Shown here piece by piece: positions 32,059 to 44,018 of a DNA stretch of 64,000 nucleotides. A program made the translations under genes and the position numbers. Location: positions 132,001 to 196,000 of the forward strand of contig CM035356.1 in the NCBI GenBank assembly GCA_020137815.1. The letters run 5' to 3'. How positions within the stretch are numbered: the stretch's first letter is position 1; every line of letters begins with the position of its first letter. The notes below the pieces were generated by a model. It did not search any database and had not been told where the DNA came from. It saw only the letters and a program-made list of their open reading frames with translations. Source of the DNA: Hormiphora californensis. Taxonomy: Eukaryota; Ctenophora; Tentaculata; Cydippida; Pleurobrachiidae.

Positions 32059-35000
32059 CTAATCAGAGACTGATACCTCACGTTTTTTGTGCTTCTTTTT
32101 CTCTTTTTTGTGCTTTTTAGACTTAATGCTACCCTCCAATTCTCTAATTTTACTTTTAAGATTTTCAGATTTCGATGTCTGTTCATTATCGCTACTCTCA
32201 CTTCGTCGCCTCTGCTTCTTTTCTCTCCTTCCCTCTTTTTTGGAGTCTCTCTCAGTTTTCTCTCTTCTCTCATCGCTGTCCTTGTGACGATCCCTTCTCT
32301 CCTCCTGATCACGAGGTCTATCTTCTCGTCTCCTGTACTCTCTTGATCGGTCGTCGCTTTCTTTCTACCTTTCTTTCATATCGCCTTTTATCATCCCGAC
32401 TTCGATCTCTCCTGTCTTCATTTCTCGTCCTCTCATTCCTGCCACCATCTCTATCCCTCCGATTATCATCATCGTCTCTTCTATCATCATACCGTGGTCT
32501 TCTTTCCTCTCTCCTCCCTTCATGACCTCTTTCATCACGGCGGCGATCACTCGATCCATCTCCTCTCCTACCACCCATTATATCGTCACTGTTGCCTCTT
32601 CTCATCGTATCTACCCCTTCCTCCCCTTCTCTCGCCTCGACCCCCACCTCCTCGGCCACTACCTCCTCGGCCCCTACCTCCTCGTCCCCTCCTCTCACCA
32701 TCCTCTTCCGTTTTCCCGTTAAACTTCATCTGATTCTTGGTGTTCCTACTAAAGTAAAGCTTGGAAACACTCTGTGAGAAATCCACGTGAATCCTCCGCT
32801 CATCAATCAACACATTGTCCATTTTAAAGTAGGCCGATTCGCAATCTTCCACGTTGGAAAACTCGATAAAGGCGTAACAGAGCGAGTCACCAGTTTTCCA
32901 ATCTCTGATAACTTCACACGATCTGAAACATAGAGAGACAAAGTTAGCTGGCAATTAAAAATTATTCATTATTCTGAAAGGGAAGGGAGGGCCTTAAAGT
33001 TTTTCCGGAAAACGTGAGATATTCTCAAATTAGGCTACTTTCAGAGAGGTTAGCGGTTGGAAATTACCCCTACCTTGCGGGCACGCCTTACTACCGCGAT
33101 GCATTAGTTACGAGTGGTAATTTCGTTACCAAGGTTAGCGGTTAACCCTTTCTCTCTAACTTAGAGTCTAGAAACAGGTGCGAGTGTGTTACTTACTCGA
33201 TAGTACCAAATCTGGAGAATATTATTTCCATATCGTCTGATGTGGTGACGGGGTTCAGTTTACACACAAAGAGGACATTCTCAGGAGGCTTCATGTCAGC
33301 ATCCGGTAAATCACCTGATAGAAAAGTAAACTAATAATAATAATAATAATATTCATACTTATATCCTGCCCATATTCTACAGGGACAGCAGAGCTTTACA
33401 GATGCTGCCACTGGAGGAAACTCAGAGCAGTTAACTAACTCTTAACCCAAATATAGAGACTCAAACAAAAAACGGTGGAAAAAATCCAAATTATCCGGAT
33501 CACATAAGTGGAAAACAGATTAGGCTCATAACAGACCAAAATAGAAAAAACTCGAAAAAAGGCCACAGGATATATGTCACCACTGTCACTTCATCACTCC
33601 AAATATAGACACAGATCAAATGTTCAGACAACAGATTCTGAACAACTGGATAACTGAAAATCGGAATAAAATTACACACTCGTGCTTCACTCATGCTGCA
33701 AACCCATCGAATAAAGATCAGTTAAAAACTTGTCACGAGGTAAGATACAGACCTAAGTACAATACTTACGCTAGACAGTACAGCGTGATGGGAGGAGTAG
33801 GTACCGAGAAAAGATGTAGGCTGGAAAAAGGAAAAACAACCGGAACTAGCCTGATCCAAAGGCATCCACAAACAATCTTGTCTTTAACCCCGTTTTGAAA
33901 GATTCCACAGCCGGCCGAGATCGCAACTCAAGGGGGAGTGCATTCCACAGATCTGGCAGGAGAACAGATGGTCTCCTTTTCCTCAGTTTAGAATTTGCAT
34001 TAATGCTCGACAGCTTCGGGTACTGGAGCTTATAAGGGTCTGGAACAGCAGTCGATCTGGTACGGCAAGTAACATCAACGATATCTGTAGGTATTTGCTC
34101 AATGAGGTAATCTGGAGCACTTCCATGTACAATCTTATAGGCCATGAGACAGGCCTTAAAGATCACCCGTTGCTCCACAGGGAGAATGTGGGTTTCTCTC
34201 ATGTAAGGGAGGTAGTCCTCTTGATGACCGTGGAGTCCATAGATAAACCTTATACAAGAGTTGAGCACTTTCTGTAACCGAGAGATGAGCTTCATTGGCA
34301 AACCTCCGTAGAGGACATTGCAATAATCCAAGCGGGATATAACCAGCTGCTTAACAAGAAGGATTCTGGTAGAGAAGTCCAGGCATCGGTGGACTTGCCA
34401 TAAGTTCCTCAGTAGCATTCCACAGTTTCTTCTGACACTGTTCACCTGACGTTCCAATGTCAGGTTCTCATCCATATAAATACCCAGAGTCTTTCCGGTA
34501 GTACCTGTGAAGTCAACTGGGTAGATATCTGCATCCCCAAACCTAATACAGGGCTCAAAAGCCAGCTTGTCAATGGCACTGCTCTTCCCTAGAAGAAGGA
34601 GCTCCGTCTTCGACTCATTACACTTCAGCCAATGCTGAACCATCCAAGTCTTGATCTGATCAAGACACTCTTCAACTTTCCTCCTCGTGATACTCCATCC
34701 ACTTTCATCAAGAGGGACTAGACTCACATAGATTTGAGAGTCATCCGCATAGAGTTTGATTTTGAGTCCATACTTGTGTACCAGATCCTGTAGTTCCTCA
34801 ACATATAAAAGAAACAAAACCGGTCCGAGAAGGGACCCTTGTGGCACTCCACAGATCAAGTAGATAATCTTCGATAGTTCTCCTCTAACGTTGACTCTGA
34901 AGTTCCTCAGTCCAAGATAGCTAGTAAACCACTTGAGTGCTGTTCCTCTTATTCCAAATCTCCTTCTCAAAACATCCACAAGTTTAGCATGGTCAACCGT

Positions 35001-38000
35001 GTCGAACGCTGCACTCATGTCCAAAAGGAGTAGAGCTACAACATTTCCCTTATCCATCTCCTGCAGTAGATCATCAAACATCCCCATGAGTAGAGTTTCA
35101 CAGGAATGACCAACTCTATATCCTGACTGGTGAGAGTTGAGTAGGTCATTTTCATTCAGAGCCTGATTCAGTTGATCAAGGACAACTTTCTCTAGAACCT
35201 TAGAGACAAAGGGAAGGTTAGACACCGGACGGTAGTTGGAAAGGCTATCACGATCACCATAGGGGTTCTTGATGGTTGGAAAAACCAGTGCTTGCTGGAA
35301 CAATTCTGGAACAATACCTTGACGGATAGAAGAATTGATAATCTTAGTAAAGAGTGGAGCAAAAACGTCCACGCACTCTTTGATCAACCATGTCGGTATA
35401 AGATCAAGATCACACGTTTTATCCGACATATTCTTAATGATCCTCTTCATCTCATCCTCAGAGACTTCCCTGAATTCCTCAAGAATACAATCCTTATCCA
35501 GGTCCACAAGAGAGTCCACATCCTCCGCAGGAAAGTCCACATCTGCCTTCACTGAGTTCCTGATTTTTTCCACTTTTCCAGTAAAGAAGTCCGCAAAATC
35601 CTCGGCTAGTTTACGATCACAATCCACATCCGGCAACAACACCTCACTGTTTCCAAGTAGTCGATTTAGTTTCCTCTGTAACGCTTTGGAATCCCCTTTT
35701 GATTCTTCAAGATCTTCTTTCAGATAGTTAGTCCTCGCTTCCTTATCAACTCTACTAAACATCTTCTTCATCACGTTATACTGCATCTTCGTAACAGGTG
35801 TCTTCTTGCTTCTCCAAGCCCTCTCCGCAGTCCGACGTCTTCTTAGCGCATCCCTGACATCATCATTGTCTCTCCACGGGCGAACCTTTTTCACTTTCTT
35901 TCTTCTCTTCAAAGGGACAAAACTATCCACTAACTCCTTCATTTCTCTTTCATAGATCTCAAACAAATCATCTGGGGAATCCAAATCAAACCGTCCCTCA
36001 AGGCCACTTCCTCTGAGGGCCTTCATGAACAATACCGGGTCCACTGATTTAAAGTCTCTGTAGGTGTTAACTCGATCCCGTTGCTGTAGGTTTCCAACCT
36101 TAGTCTCCAGTACGACTTCACTCAGAACAAGAAAATGGTCAGACTCTGTTCCCTCAGGATGTATTTCCACAGATTTAACTTTCTCCTCTACCTCCTTTGG
36201 ACATATAACCAGGTCAAGAGTACCTCCACGGTTGTGAGTTGGTTGCCTGGGGACAAGCTGAGAAAACTCATGTGAGTCCAGGAGTTCAGCAAGCTTCTTA
36301 GTGTAGAAGTTGTCCCTATCCTGCCATTGAAAGTTAAAGTCTCCCATAATAAGGGGAAGACCAGTCTTCAATACTAGCTCCGAGAGATAGTCTGTGAATT
36401 CCTCTAGGAACTTCGCTTCAGTGAACCTAGCTTTACCGGTATAGGGCGGTCTGTAAACATTACATATCCGAGTAAGGTCCATTCCTTTACCAATTAAAAT
36501 CTCCTGAATCTGGAACGATTTAAATTTCCTCACTGGTGGTAGTTTCATCTTAACTCCATCCCTGTAGAGTATCCCAATACCGCCTCCTGCCCTCTCCGCC
36601 CTAGGGGATGAGAAAATATTCCAGCCATAGTCTCTTATCTCCTGAAGTTTCGCGGTATCACTAGTCTTCAAGTAGGTTTCCTGAATCAGACAGATATCAC
36701 ATTCCATGTCTTCAAGATGCGCTATAACCCCAGACGTTTTATTCATTATCGAGTGCACATTTAGTGTGCCAACACGCCACGTCTCTTTACCTTCAGTTCC
36801 TCCCACGCCCTCGTCAGATAAGCGTTTTTTCTCTCCTTACTGACACCACTTGTGTTTTCCATCAGTCTTCCTCGAGCATTAACATAATGCGGACACAAGT
36901 TACTTGATGCTGGATGGGATTTCGCATACTTCTTGTCATCCTTACTACCTCCAACATCACAGTTTACACACTTCATCCGATTGAGTTCATTCCCACTCTT
37001 CGCCTTACATTGTCTGGTGTCATGATCTCCTGCACAGAAGGCACAGGTGGCGCTTTTATCTTTACTCGGACAATAGACAGATCCAGCTACATGTCCATAA
37101 CGCTGGCAGTGGAAACACTGAGTAACGTAGAATCTGTCCTTCACAATGTGCTGTCTTAACTTCAGGAAAATCCTATCTCGATTATCAGCAATGGCTTCTC
37201 GTATATCAGGTGTAACCTTGAGCACCGCATACCTCCCAGCAGTGTTAACATGAATGACACTGACAGCCTGCCCAGACTCATATAGCCTCTTCACCACTTC
37301 ATTCTTATCACTCAAGATGGCGTCCAATAGCACCTCTTTGTTCAACAGGTCATGGTCCAGATCGGAAATCAATACCCGAGGATCCATCTTCTTCTGCTTC
37401 TCAACAAACGGAGTAACATTCCAGAAACGGGGACAGCACTTTCTCTGCTTCTTTGAGGTCGTCATCAGTTGCAAAAAACAACTGAGTGCCCTTCCTGTTC
37501 ACCGAAGTGTCCAAGACGGGGATGTTCTTCAGAGCTTTCACGACCTTCGGTTTCACTACCATTTTCCACTTCTCCTCACACATTGGTGTCACTCCTTCCT
37601 CATTGCTGTCTTTGATGCTCATATACCGTTTCACAGGGGTAGCTGGTGCAGCTTTCTTCTCCTGCTGACCAGAACTACACGTTACTTCACTCTCCTCTCG
37701 GTTCTTCTTCAATATCTCATTGACTACTGGGGCCATGAGTCCAGGTAGGCTATCCATCAACTCTTGCTTCAGTTTTGAGAAACCATCCTTCAGATCATCA
37801 CTTGAAATCGAGACTCCAGAATCTGACGATGGTGTAGGACACCGGGAACTGTCCGGAAGCATCCGGTAACACATAATCAACATCTGCCAAAGATCCTTCT
37901 TCGTAGGTCCACCTGGAGCATCCATAGGCTCACCCGGGGTACCAGCATCCTCCTCCAATTTCTTCCACACTGTACTGCCTTTACATTTGTCAGAGAAGCT

Positions 38001-39573
38001 CGTGACAAGGAGCTTACCTTCGAAGTCCTTCTTCGTTCCACTTTCATACTGGGGTGCCAATCCCGACATTCTATCCTGTAACAGTGGCGCGAGGATCCGA
38101 TCCACCAAGATTTGGCTTCCTGGATTTGGCTCAACGAGGTCTCCCAAGATCTGCCCAACTTAGAAAGAGACAGGAACACCAGGCTTGTCTTGTCTTGAAA
38201 AGAGGGGGATTGAGCAGAAGTCTTAGAAGAGTAACGAGGAGCAGTTGAACGGAACCTCAAATTAATTTGTTTAAAGTAGTGTTGAAAAGTTAATAATAAA
38301 TAATAATAAACAATGTTCCCTCAAACACTTATCACTAGTTATTTTCCCTACGTACCTATAATTTCCAGCATCTGTGTATTTGCTTTCAGCTCCTTTTCCT
38401 CGATGTATTCCACGACTTCTTCGGTAGTCAAACCCTCCAAACGGTTGATCGCCTCCCCTACAGCTAACCGGTCTGATTCGAGAACATGGGTAGGCGGGGA
38501 TGGGGACCTTGATGGAATCGGCAGTCTCTGGGGGCAAGGGGGGGGGGGTTAAAAATAGGTAATAAAAAACATTCGACACGGCCAGTGTTATTGATAAGAT
38601 TTCACGTTGATAATTTTGGGAAGTCTATATCACTAATAATTATAGCTAATTATACTTATTACCCCTGGATCATCAAATGGATCATGAAGTATGACGGTGT
38701 GGTTTATCCGGATATCTTGGTATGGTCTTCCCTTTTCATCACAATACGATTCATTGATCTGCCATATAACATCCTCACCTGGAAACAGCTGAGTTAGAAA
38801 CGGGAAGCAAAACCTGAACAAGTTAGCCCCCTCTTTCTCAAGCTCCCCCAAACTAATTTCTTGATTTATTATACCTTCGGCGATAGTTCCAAAGACAGTA
38901 TGGACCCCATCCAGTGTGTCAGCACAGTCAGTTGTTGTTATCAAGAACTGAGATCCATGCATTCCATTACCTGAGTGATAGAAAGGGCTGTGCTACTACC
39001 CCTCCCTTTATCGCACATTTCAGGGATAACAGGCTATCATGGAAAGTCTGGTTTGTTGCCTCGTTACTATTAGAAAGGTTACACAACTTCTGACCTACCA
39101 TCATTGACCATGGAAACAGTTAGCCGGTTGGTATGCTTCAATTTAGGGACAGTTTCCCGTTCAAAGAACTTAGCCTGCTCTCCATAGACCAGTCTGAATA
39201 TAGAACTGCCTCCCTTATCATCAATATCACCTGGATAAAGGGGTCACACGTTAAATGCAGCTGTAAGAGTAACATCACTCATTGTATGATCAATGGTACG
39301 GATTTGGAAATCACCATTGTCATTGTTAGTAAGAAGCTATCTCAACTAGAAGAATTTTGAAGGCACATGACCACTTGGCATGGATTCCTAGATTTAAAGA
39401 CTGTTTAACTCACCGCACTGAATGATAAAGTTCCGCTGAACATTATGTACCGCACAGAAGTTATACATTTTCAATTTGCACAGCTTGATAAAGTTCAGGG
39501 AGGTCCTGGGCCGCTCCTCTGTGAATAGGTCAATGACAATGTCGCCCAAGGTAGTTTCGAGTAGCACCGACAT
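32059..39573 (-). CDS. PPIL4: PPIL4, cyclophilin-type isomerase with RRM
   Basis: Nuclear peptidyl-prolyl isomerase linked to spliceosomes. Exons: 39414-39573, 39099-39230, 38875-38970, 38663-38778, 38356-38527, 33197-33314, then 32922 downward. The cyclophilin domain (about residues 1-165) starts [16 protein letters not shown] and includes [34 protein letters not shown] and [12 protein letters not shown]. The RRM (about 240-320) has [32 protein letters not shown] and [10 protein letters not shown]. The tail is Arg/Lys/Asp/Glu-rich and ends [14 protein letters not shown]...VSVSD at 32059, but the RRM frame stops at 32586, and a middle RD-rich part and the tail each lie in a different frame, so either unseen splicing or frameshifts occur. 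Intron 5 holds a LINE in the same orientation. Confidence 0.92.
33057..33132. mobile_element. MULE-like MITE, 76 bp, perfect 9-bp TSD
   Basis: Ends TTGGAAATTACCCCTAC and GGTAATTTCGTTACCAA. Direct repeat GGTTAGCGG at 33048-33056 and 33133-33141. Shares GCGGGCACGCCTTACTA with 11178-11291. In PPIL4 intron 6. Confidence 0.88.
33846..36806 (-). CDS. LINE ORF2: endonuclease and reverse transcriptase
   Basis: An intact ORF of about 986 residues. The AP-like endonuclease (about 10-230) shows [27 protein letters not shown] and [13 protein letters not shown]. The RT (about 480-760) shows [55 protein letters not shown] and the catalytic YADDSQIY. The tail has [13 protein letters not shown]-type sequence and [19 protein letters not shown], then [12 protein letters not shown], typical of the Jockey/CR1/L2 group. 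No RNase H. The frame overlaps the end of ORF1 by about 46 nt and stays open upstream, so translation may use reinitiation. No stops or missing catalytic residues seen, so it might still be active. Confidence 0.92.
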   Translation of the reverse strand: MGGTEGKETWRVGTLNVHSIMNKTSGVIAHLEDMECDICLIQETYLKTSDTAKLQEIRDYGWNIFSSPRAERAGGGIGILYRDGVKMKLPPVRKFKSFQIQEILIGKGMDLTRICNVYRPPYTGKARFTEAKFLEEFTDYLSELVLKTGLPLIMGDFNFQWQDRDNFYTKKLAELLDSHEFSQLVPRQPTHNRGGTLDLVICPKEVEEKVKSVEIHPEGTESDHFLVLSEVVLETKVGNLQQRDRVNTYRDFKSVDPVLFMKALRGSGLEGRFDLDSPDDLFEIYEREMKELVDSFVPLKRRKKVKKVRPWRDNDDVRDALRRRRTAERAWRSKKTPVTKMQYNVMKKMFSRVDKEARTNYLKEDLEESKGDSKALQRKLNRLLGNSEVLLPDVDCDRKLAEDFADFFTGKVEKIRNSVKADVDFPAEDVDSLVDLDKDCILEEFREVSEDEMKRIIKNMSDKTCDLDLIPTWLIKECVDVFAPLFTKIINSSIRQGIVPELFQQALVFPTIKNPYGDRDSLSNYRPVSNLPFVSKVLEKVVLDQLNQALNENDLLNSHQSGYRVGHSCETLLMGMFDDLLQEMDKGNVVALLLLDMSAAFDTVDHAKLVDVLRRRFGIRGTALKWFTSYLGLRNFRVNVRGELSKIIYLICGVPQGSLLGPVLFLLYVEELQDLVHKYGLKIKLYADDSQIYVSLVPLDESGWSITRRKVEECLDQIKTWMVQHWLKCNESKTELLLLGKSSAIDKLAFEPCIRFGDADIYPVDFTGTTGKTLGIYMDENLTLERQVNSVRRNCGMLLRNLWQVHRCLDFSTRILLVKQLVISRLDYCNVLYGGLPMKLISRLQKVLNSCIRFIYGLHGHQEDYLPYMRETHILPVEQRVIFKACLMAYKIVHGSAPDYLIEQIPTDIVDVTCRTRSTAVPDPYKLQYPKLSSINANSKLRKRRPSVLLPDLWNALPLELRSRPAVESFKTGLKTRLFVDAFGSG
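36761..38066 (-). CDS. LINE ORF1 with zinc knuckles, one frameshift
   Basis: RNA-binding protein of the same LINE. The N-terminal part (from [11 protein letters not shown]) contains [13 protein letters not shown] and [17 protein letters not shown]. Near 37430 the frame must shift by one base to continue as [13 protein letters not shown]...LISDLDHD. The C-terminal part has CCHC-like knuckles: [29 protein letters not shown] and [12 protein letters not shown]. This ORF1 type is unrelated to the coiled-coil ORF1 at 15519-16475 although both units start with the same 35 bases. The frameshift may be a real mutation or an assembly error. Confidence 0.75.
38256..38290 (-). other. 35-nt spliced-leader-like sequence, copy 2
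   Basis: Identical to copy 1. It is the first 35 bases of the LINE on the minus strand; the sequence after GAG (GTTCCGTTC) is unrelated to that after the other copies. Confidence 0.75.
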
Positions 39574-40737
39574 ACTAGCTATAAGGATGGAAACGTTTGA
39601 GTTGTTGTTCTAGTGAACGTATCACATGCTAGAGTAGGACAAAGGGGATAGGAGAAGAGTGGGTTACTGTTAGGGTGCTCGAGTTAGAAATGGGAATTAT
39701 GTACACGTAGAGAAAGAAGTGAGGAGGATTTGCTATAGGGAGGTACATATTGCACTATTATTATAACATGTGAACGCATGGGGTGGGGATGTTAGACGTT
39801 CATATGTGGGTGGGTGGTTGTTAGGCTTGTTCAGATTTGCGGGTTCGTCACCCAGGGAATCTCAAAACACAGTGGTTCACCAAGTTCGCAACTGTTTTGG
39901 GGGATCTCGTACACAAGGTTCATCATTCACACATTCACGCATCACAGAGATTCATAAACACGATCATATCAAAACTCAGGAACGGTCGATCACACTGACG
40001 AGACACACACACGATGTTCGGTAGTGGGAGAGAGAAGAACCCCGAGAGAGAAGAATCTCCCGAGAGAAGAATCTCTCCTCTGTCTCTCTTCATTTCTGCT
40101 TAAATATCCCGTCAACAAAACAGTCACGTGACTTCTGTACCAGAAACAACAGGGGTACTACCAAAGTTTGCGACACGCTCTCCGGACTAGAACACCTTTC
40201 AAGTCAAGATGGCGGCCTATTCAGATTCATATATCTGAATAACTTTCCCTAAAAACTAATCTGAACTCTACTAGTAAAACCTGCCGATCTCACTAGCTCT
40301 CTCTGTCTATCAATGCATTCCACAGGTCTAACCGGGCTCTCTCAACACGTTCACATGTCAATAACATTCACATGTCAATAAGCACCAGGTCATATCTAGA
40401 ACTAAGGTAAGGAGACGGGGTGGACTTAGAGGTACGGGGGACATGGGTATCTCTCATATCCCACACATGGGAGGGGTGGTATTACAGAATGGCCAGTGGT
40501 ATGTGTATTGCGGTACTGTTATAACGGATGCAGCAAGAGAGGGTAGAAGCACGTGGAAAAGAGTGACCCCGTCTTCCCTGACTAATAGCTCTCCTCTTTC
40601 TCCCTCCCTCTCGCAAATCTCACCAGGAGAAACTCTCCCTGCACCATCCCTTTGTAATGTGCCAGGATTAACAAATATAAAGGCCGCCTATAACTTGGTT
40701 TTATTATAACACACCGGCAATACGACAAACCTCTCAC
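39574..40737. other. Region upstream of PPIL4, no clear gene
   Basis: Holds the PPIL4 promoter by position. Contains a short GAGAGAAGAATC repeat at about 40028-40070. A plus-strand ORF at 40443-40709 and a minus-strand frame at about 40480-40650 lack recognisable domains; the latter could be a second exon for the start at 40831. Confidence 0.35.
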
Positions 40738-40831
40738 CCTCGGCCACGTCAACTCTGTGATCCAACACTAAGCTTTCTGGCCAGCCCTGTTTGATTGTCA
40801 GTACGCTCAGATCGGCAACACCTGCAGACAT
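40738..40831 (-). CDS. Possible first exon of an unrecognised small gene
   Basis: Reads MSAGVADLSVLTIKQGWPE and about 12 more residues, then GAGG/GTGAGA, a good donor in phase 1. A candidate acceptor (GGTGCAG at about 40652) would join it to an open frame of about 60 codons. I recognise no family. It could be a chance ORF. Confidence 0.3.
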
Positions 40832-41003
40832 GATTCACGCAATTAGCAATTACTCACCAGTGATCTGTCTATATTAACCTCTTCTATTTGTCTTCTTCTC
40901 ACTTCTGATTCTCCTAACTCCTTCATGGCTATCATTGTCGGTCTTGAGTGAACTAAATTAATCTTTTGTTGGAGTGTCTGGGATAGAGTGAGAGTGAGAT
41001 AGG

Positions 41004-41007
<4 letters not shown>

Positions 41008-41063
<56 letters not shown>

Positions 41064-41365
41064 TGTAAAACTAATTCGCCTCCTTTGTTTGAGTATCTCG
41101 CACTTTTCGTTCAGAATTCTCTCCTCTGACCTCACTGTGAGACCTTCAAAACATGCATTCTACTACCAATATCATCCATCCCTTTCAATAATGTAGTGAC
41201 TACTACGGGGAGGGAGAGTGAATATCTAATTGAACAACCACTGATCTCTTGATGATCATACAATTGCAATATTATATAGTGAGATAGCTTGTGAGATAAT
41301 AATATGGTCTCACTGTACATGTATTTCATTGGTGAATATCTTTCTTTCTTTCTCTCCCTCCCTCT

Positions 41366-41402
<37 letters not shown>
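41008..41402. repeat. AG/CT microsatellites
   Basis: (AG)n at 41008-41061 and (CT)n at about 41358-41402, with CTTT/CCCT-rich flank. Nothing else recognised between them. Confidence 0.9.
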
Positions 41403-41405
<3 letters not shown>

Positions 41406-41551
41406 GACATAGAGCCTCTAGATCTCTGCTTCTCTTCTCTCTGAAGTGGTTTAGTGCCCACTAAAAGCTATATCACCCTGTACTCATGCCTCCAATCACT
41501 CCTGCACACAACTCGACCACTTGTAGATGATTCTAGTAAGATACAAGGGTA

Positions 41552-41706
41552 TAAAGTCGGATTTTTTGAAACTGTCACCCCCCTTTTCGTGCGCGGAATG
41601 TTTTTGCGCGTCACATCACATGTTAACGTGTGGTGTGCGCGTCAAAATTGATAAATTTCACATGCGCGGTCATTTTGGGGTGACAGTTTCAAAAAATCCG
41701 ACTTTA
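41552..41706. mobile_element. TA-flanked MITE, AGTCGGATTTT family, 155 bp
   Basis: TAAAGTCGGATTTTTTGAAA and CTGTCACCCCCC at the left are mirrored at the right. The centre contains GCGCGTCACATCACATG and TGTGCGCGTC. The cleanest short copy of the family. Confidence 0.88.
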
Positions 41707-41820
41707 TCTTTATATGACACATGCCGTTTGATATCTTAGATAGCGTCATGGACCTATCTCATCATTTTCCAACTGCCACTCACCAGTAATGATTAAATAA
41801 TAACTGTCTTCTTTTCATCT

Positions 41821-41990
41821 TTGGTGATAAAATCCCCTATTATGTTCAGGCTTCGTTTGCCGCTCTGCACGCGGCTGGTAGTGTAGGGCCCTACCAGCCG
41901 CACGCCCTAGAGGGTTGCTATGTTCTAACCCTCCCGGGGCGCCCGAAACACAGTCTAGCCAGGCAACTAAAGGGGTAACTGCGTCACCAA
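41821..41990. mobile_element. MULE-like MITE, 170 bp, perfect 9-bp TSD
   Basis: Ends TTGGTGATAAAATCCCCTAT and GCGTCACCAA; direct repeat TTTTCATCT at 41812-41820 and 41991-41999. Shares GGCTTCGTTTGCCGC and GTGTAGGG with the 80-bp copy at 4882. Confidence 0.88.
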
Positions 41991-42321
41991 TTTTCATCTC
42001 AACTTCATCTCTCCTTGTCTGCGTGCAGTAGACGATTGACAGACTGTAATTTCAGGATGCATTGCTGCCTCTCACAACTCTTACTTACCACGGACTAGTC
42101 TCTCTCTCCCTCTCTCTCTTGCTGAAAGCTCCTACTTACTCCTACATTCCCTGTGCTAATTTTATGTACGTATGAAAATAGTACACATTTGTACAGGATA
42201 TTATACTATCCTTGCTCCTCATAATATAATATTCACCACAAAGAATATAATACTCTTTCGATTTACCCTTTGGAATCTCTCTCCCTCGTTGGCAGTTGGC
42301 CTCCCAAGATTCTCTGATATG

Positions 42322-42325
<4 letters not shown>

Positions 42326-42398
<73 letters not shown>
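42326..42398. repeat. (CT)n microsatellite
   Basis: About 36 CT units. Neighbouring ORFs of Leu/Ser and Arg/Glu are artefacts. Confidence 0.95.
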
Positions 42399-42399
<1 letters not shown>

Positions 42400-42403
<4 letters not shown>

Positions 42404-43726
42404 TGTTGAAATTTTGGTCTCCTTGATAGTGTATATAATAATATATAATACACGGCACACACGGTATAGAATCCATTTATCATTGTGATCAGAATATTCT
42501 ACTTTTAATTGTCATGTATTTCATCATACAGTCTCGGCAACACACGTTGTATTCACGATCATTAGCAATGCGAGATAGGCTGCGTTATATTCCTTCCCTG
42601 ATGCAAATCACACATGTACGCAATTTTGTACGGAAATGCATCGTTTCCAATCTTAATTCTCTCTCCCTTCCCATTCGCACAGTCGACAGTGATCTTCGTA
42701 TTTCTCGACTGTTCTTTTGTCTTTGTTGCGCTACTTCAATACCCCCCCCCCCCCCGTTAACATGGTGGTATGTGTGTTATTGAACAACATGTTGTGAACA
42801 CACATCATCGGATCTAGTGTAGTTATTGTCTTGGTTGTGTGAATAATTCATTATTATTATTGGTAGTGAGTATAATTACAGCTGTAGTATAGTAGTAATA
42901 GCAGCTATATCACAAACTTCAAGTACTATTGTTTTATTGTCGATGCTACTATGTGTTGAAATTGCCGAGCCGAGACTTGTTTAATTTTAGTGAGGAACCG
43001 ACCGAATCAGGAAATAATGATCCCTGATTGGCTGATAACCAGTCACGTGACCTAAATAACGAGTTCTGATTGGTTGTTTACTTGTGTCGGACTTGTTTGA
43101 TTTTAGTGATATAGATCCACACGGAAATTGGTTTGAAGATAATAGAGGAGAGACTGGAGTGTCATAGGAAGTTTCAATGCAATAATAACAGTGTTATTGA
43201 TGTTCCATTTCATAGACCTTTCCAAGGTGCTCTCCTAGTACACCATGTACATTCAGTACAAGTCGACAAACATTTCATTTGTACACACTATACCATTTCA
43301 AACTTAGCTTAAATAATTCCAAATGTATTATGTCACTTTAAATTGTCTCGTTTTCATTCCTAAGAAAGATTTTCTAAAACCTGCATATTAGCCATCTAGT
43401 CTTGGGTGGTCTCAACTCTCTGATCTCACTCTCCCAAGGCTATTAAAAAGGAAAGATGTGGAAAAGGGAGAAAATGTGGACTATTGTATGTGAGGCCTAA
43501 TGGACGGCTGCTGCGAGTGCAGTAGTCTAAATGGTATTGTCGGGGGCTAAGAGAGATAGGGATTCTTCAAAGAGAGAGAGAACACGCATTATACATAGGG
43601 TCAGACTGAGCAAGATGAGTGTTTAGCACCCTCACGGTAGTAGTAGCACGATACTCTCATAGGGGGGGGGGGTATCTTTGGATCTCTCTGTTCTCTCTGT
43701 GTACACAAAACCTAATTGTTTTACTA
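42400..43726. other. Intergenic upstream of Kv gene
   Basis: No gene recognised. Poly-C run at about 42741-42754 and short G run at about 43662. CACGTGAC-type words near 43040. May contain the Kv promoter and 5' UTR exons that cannot be called without transcripts. Confidence 0.4.
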
Positions 43727-44018
43727 TTGCAACTCAAGTCACTTATTATAGGGGTTATGTATAATCCCGGATAACCTAGATAATAGGTATTTTCAGCAAA
43801 GCTATTTCAGCATATATACGAGCTGTAATACTCCGAAAATCAAGCCCAGATAGCTCGTATAACCCGGATATACCAGATAAGGGCGAGATAATCAGGCCCT
43901 GATATCCCGGATTTTCTAACGGGCTATCCTGAAAGTACTTATTATCTGGGTTATCCTCGAACTATCAGGGTTATCCGGGATTATACATACCCCCTATTAT
44001 AAGTGACTTGAGTTGCAA
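43727..44018. mobile_element. Foldback MITE, 292 bp
   Basis: TTGCAACTCAAGTCACTTAT at the left is mirrored at the right. Arms continue GTATAATCCCGGATAACC / GGTTATCCGGGATTATAC. Non-coding; ends 229 bp before the Kv start. Confidence 0.85.

Larger units (their letters stand above)
33331..38290 (-). mobile_element. Nearly full-length CR1/L2-like LINE
   Basis: About 5 kb, reading on the minus strand: the shared 35-nt 5' sequence (38256-38290), ORF1 (with one frameshift), ORF2 with AP endonuclease and reverse transcriptase, about 500 bp of 3' UTR and an (ATT)n tail at 33332-33350. A similar ATT-rich run at 38291-38310 flanks the 5' end, so insertion was into or duplicated an ATT-rich site. Lies in PPIL4 intron 5. 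Confidence 0.9.

Noticed and set aside
35292-37748. Plus-strand ORFs opposite the LINE, for example 37254-37748
   Set aside because: Shadows of the intact ORF1/ORF2 on the minus strand.
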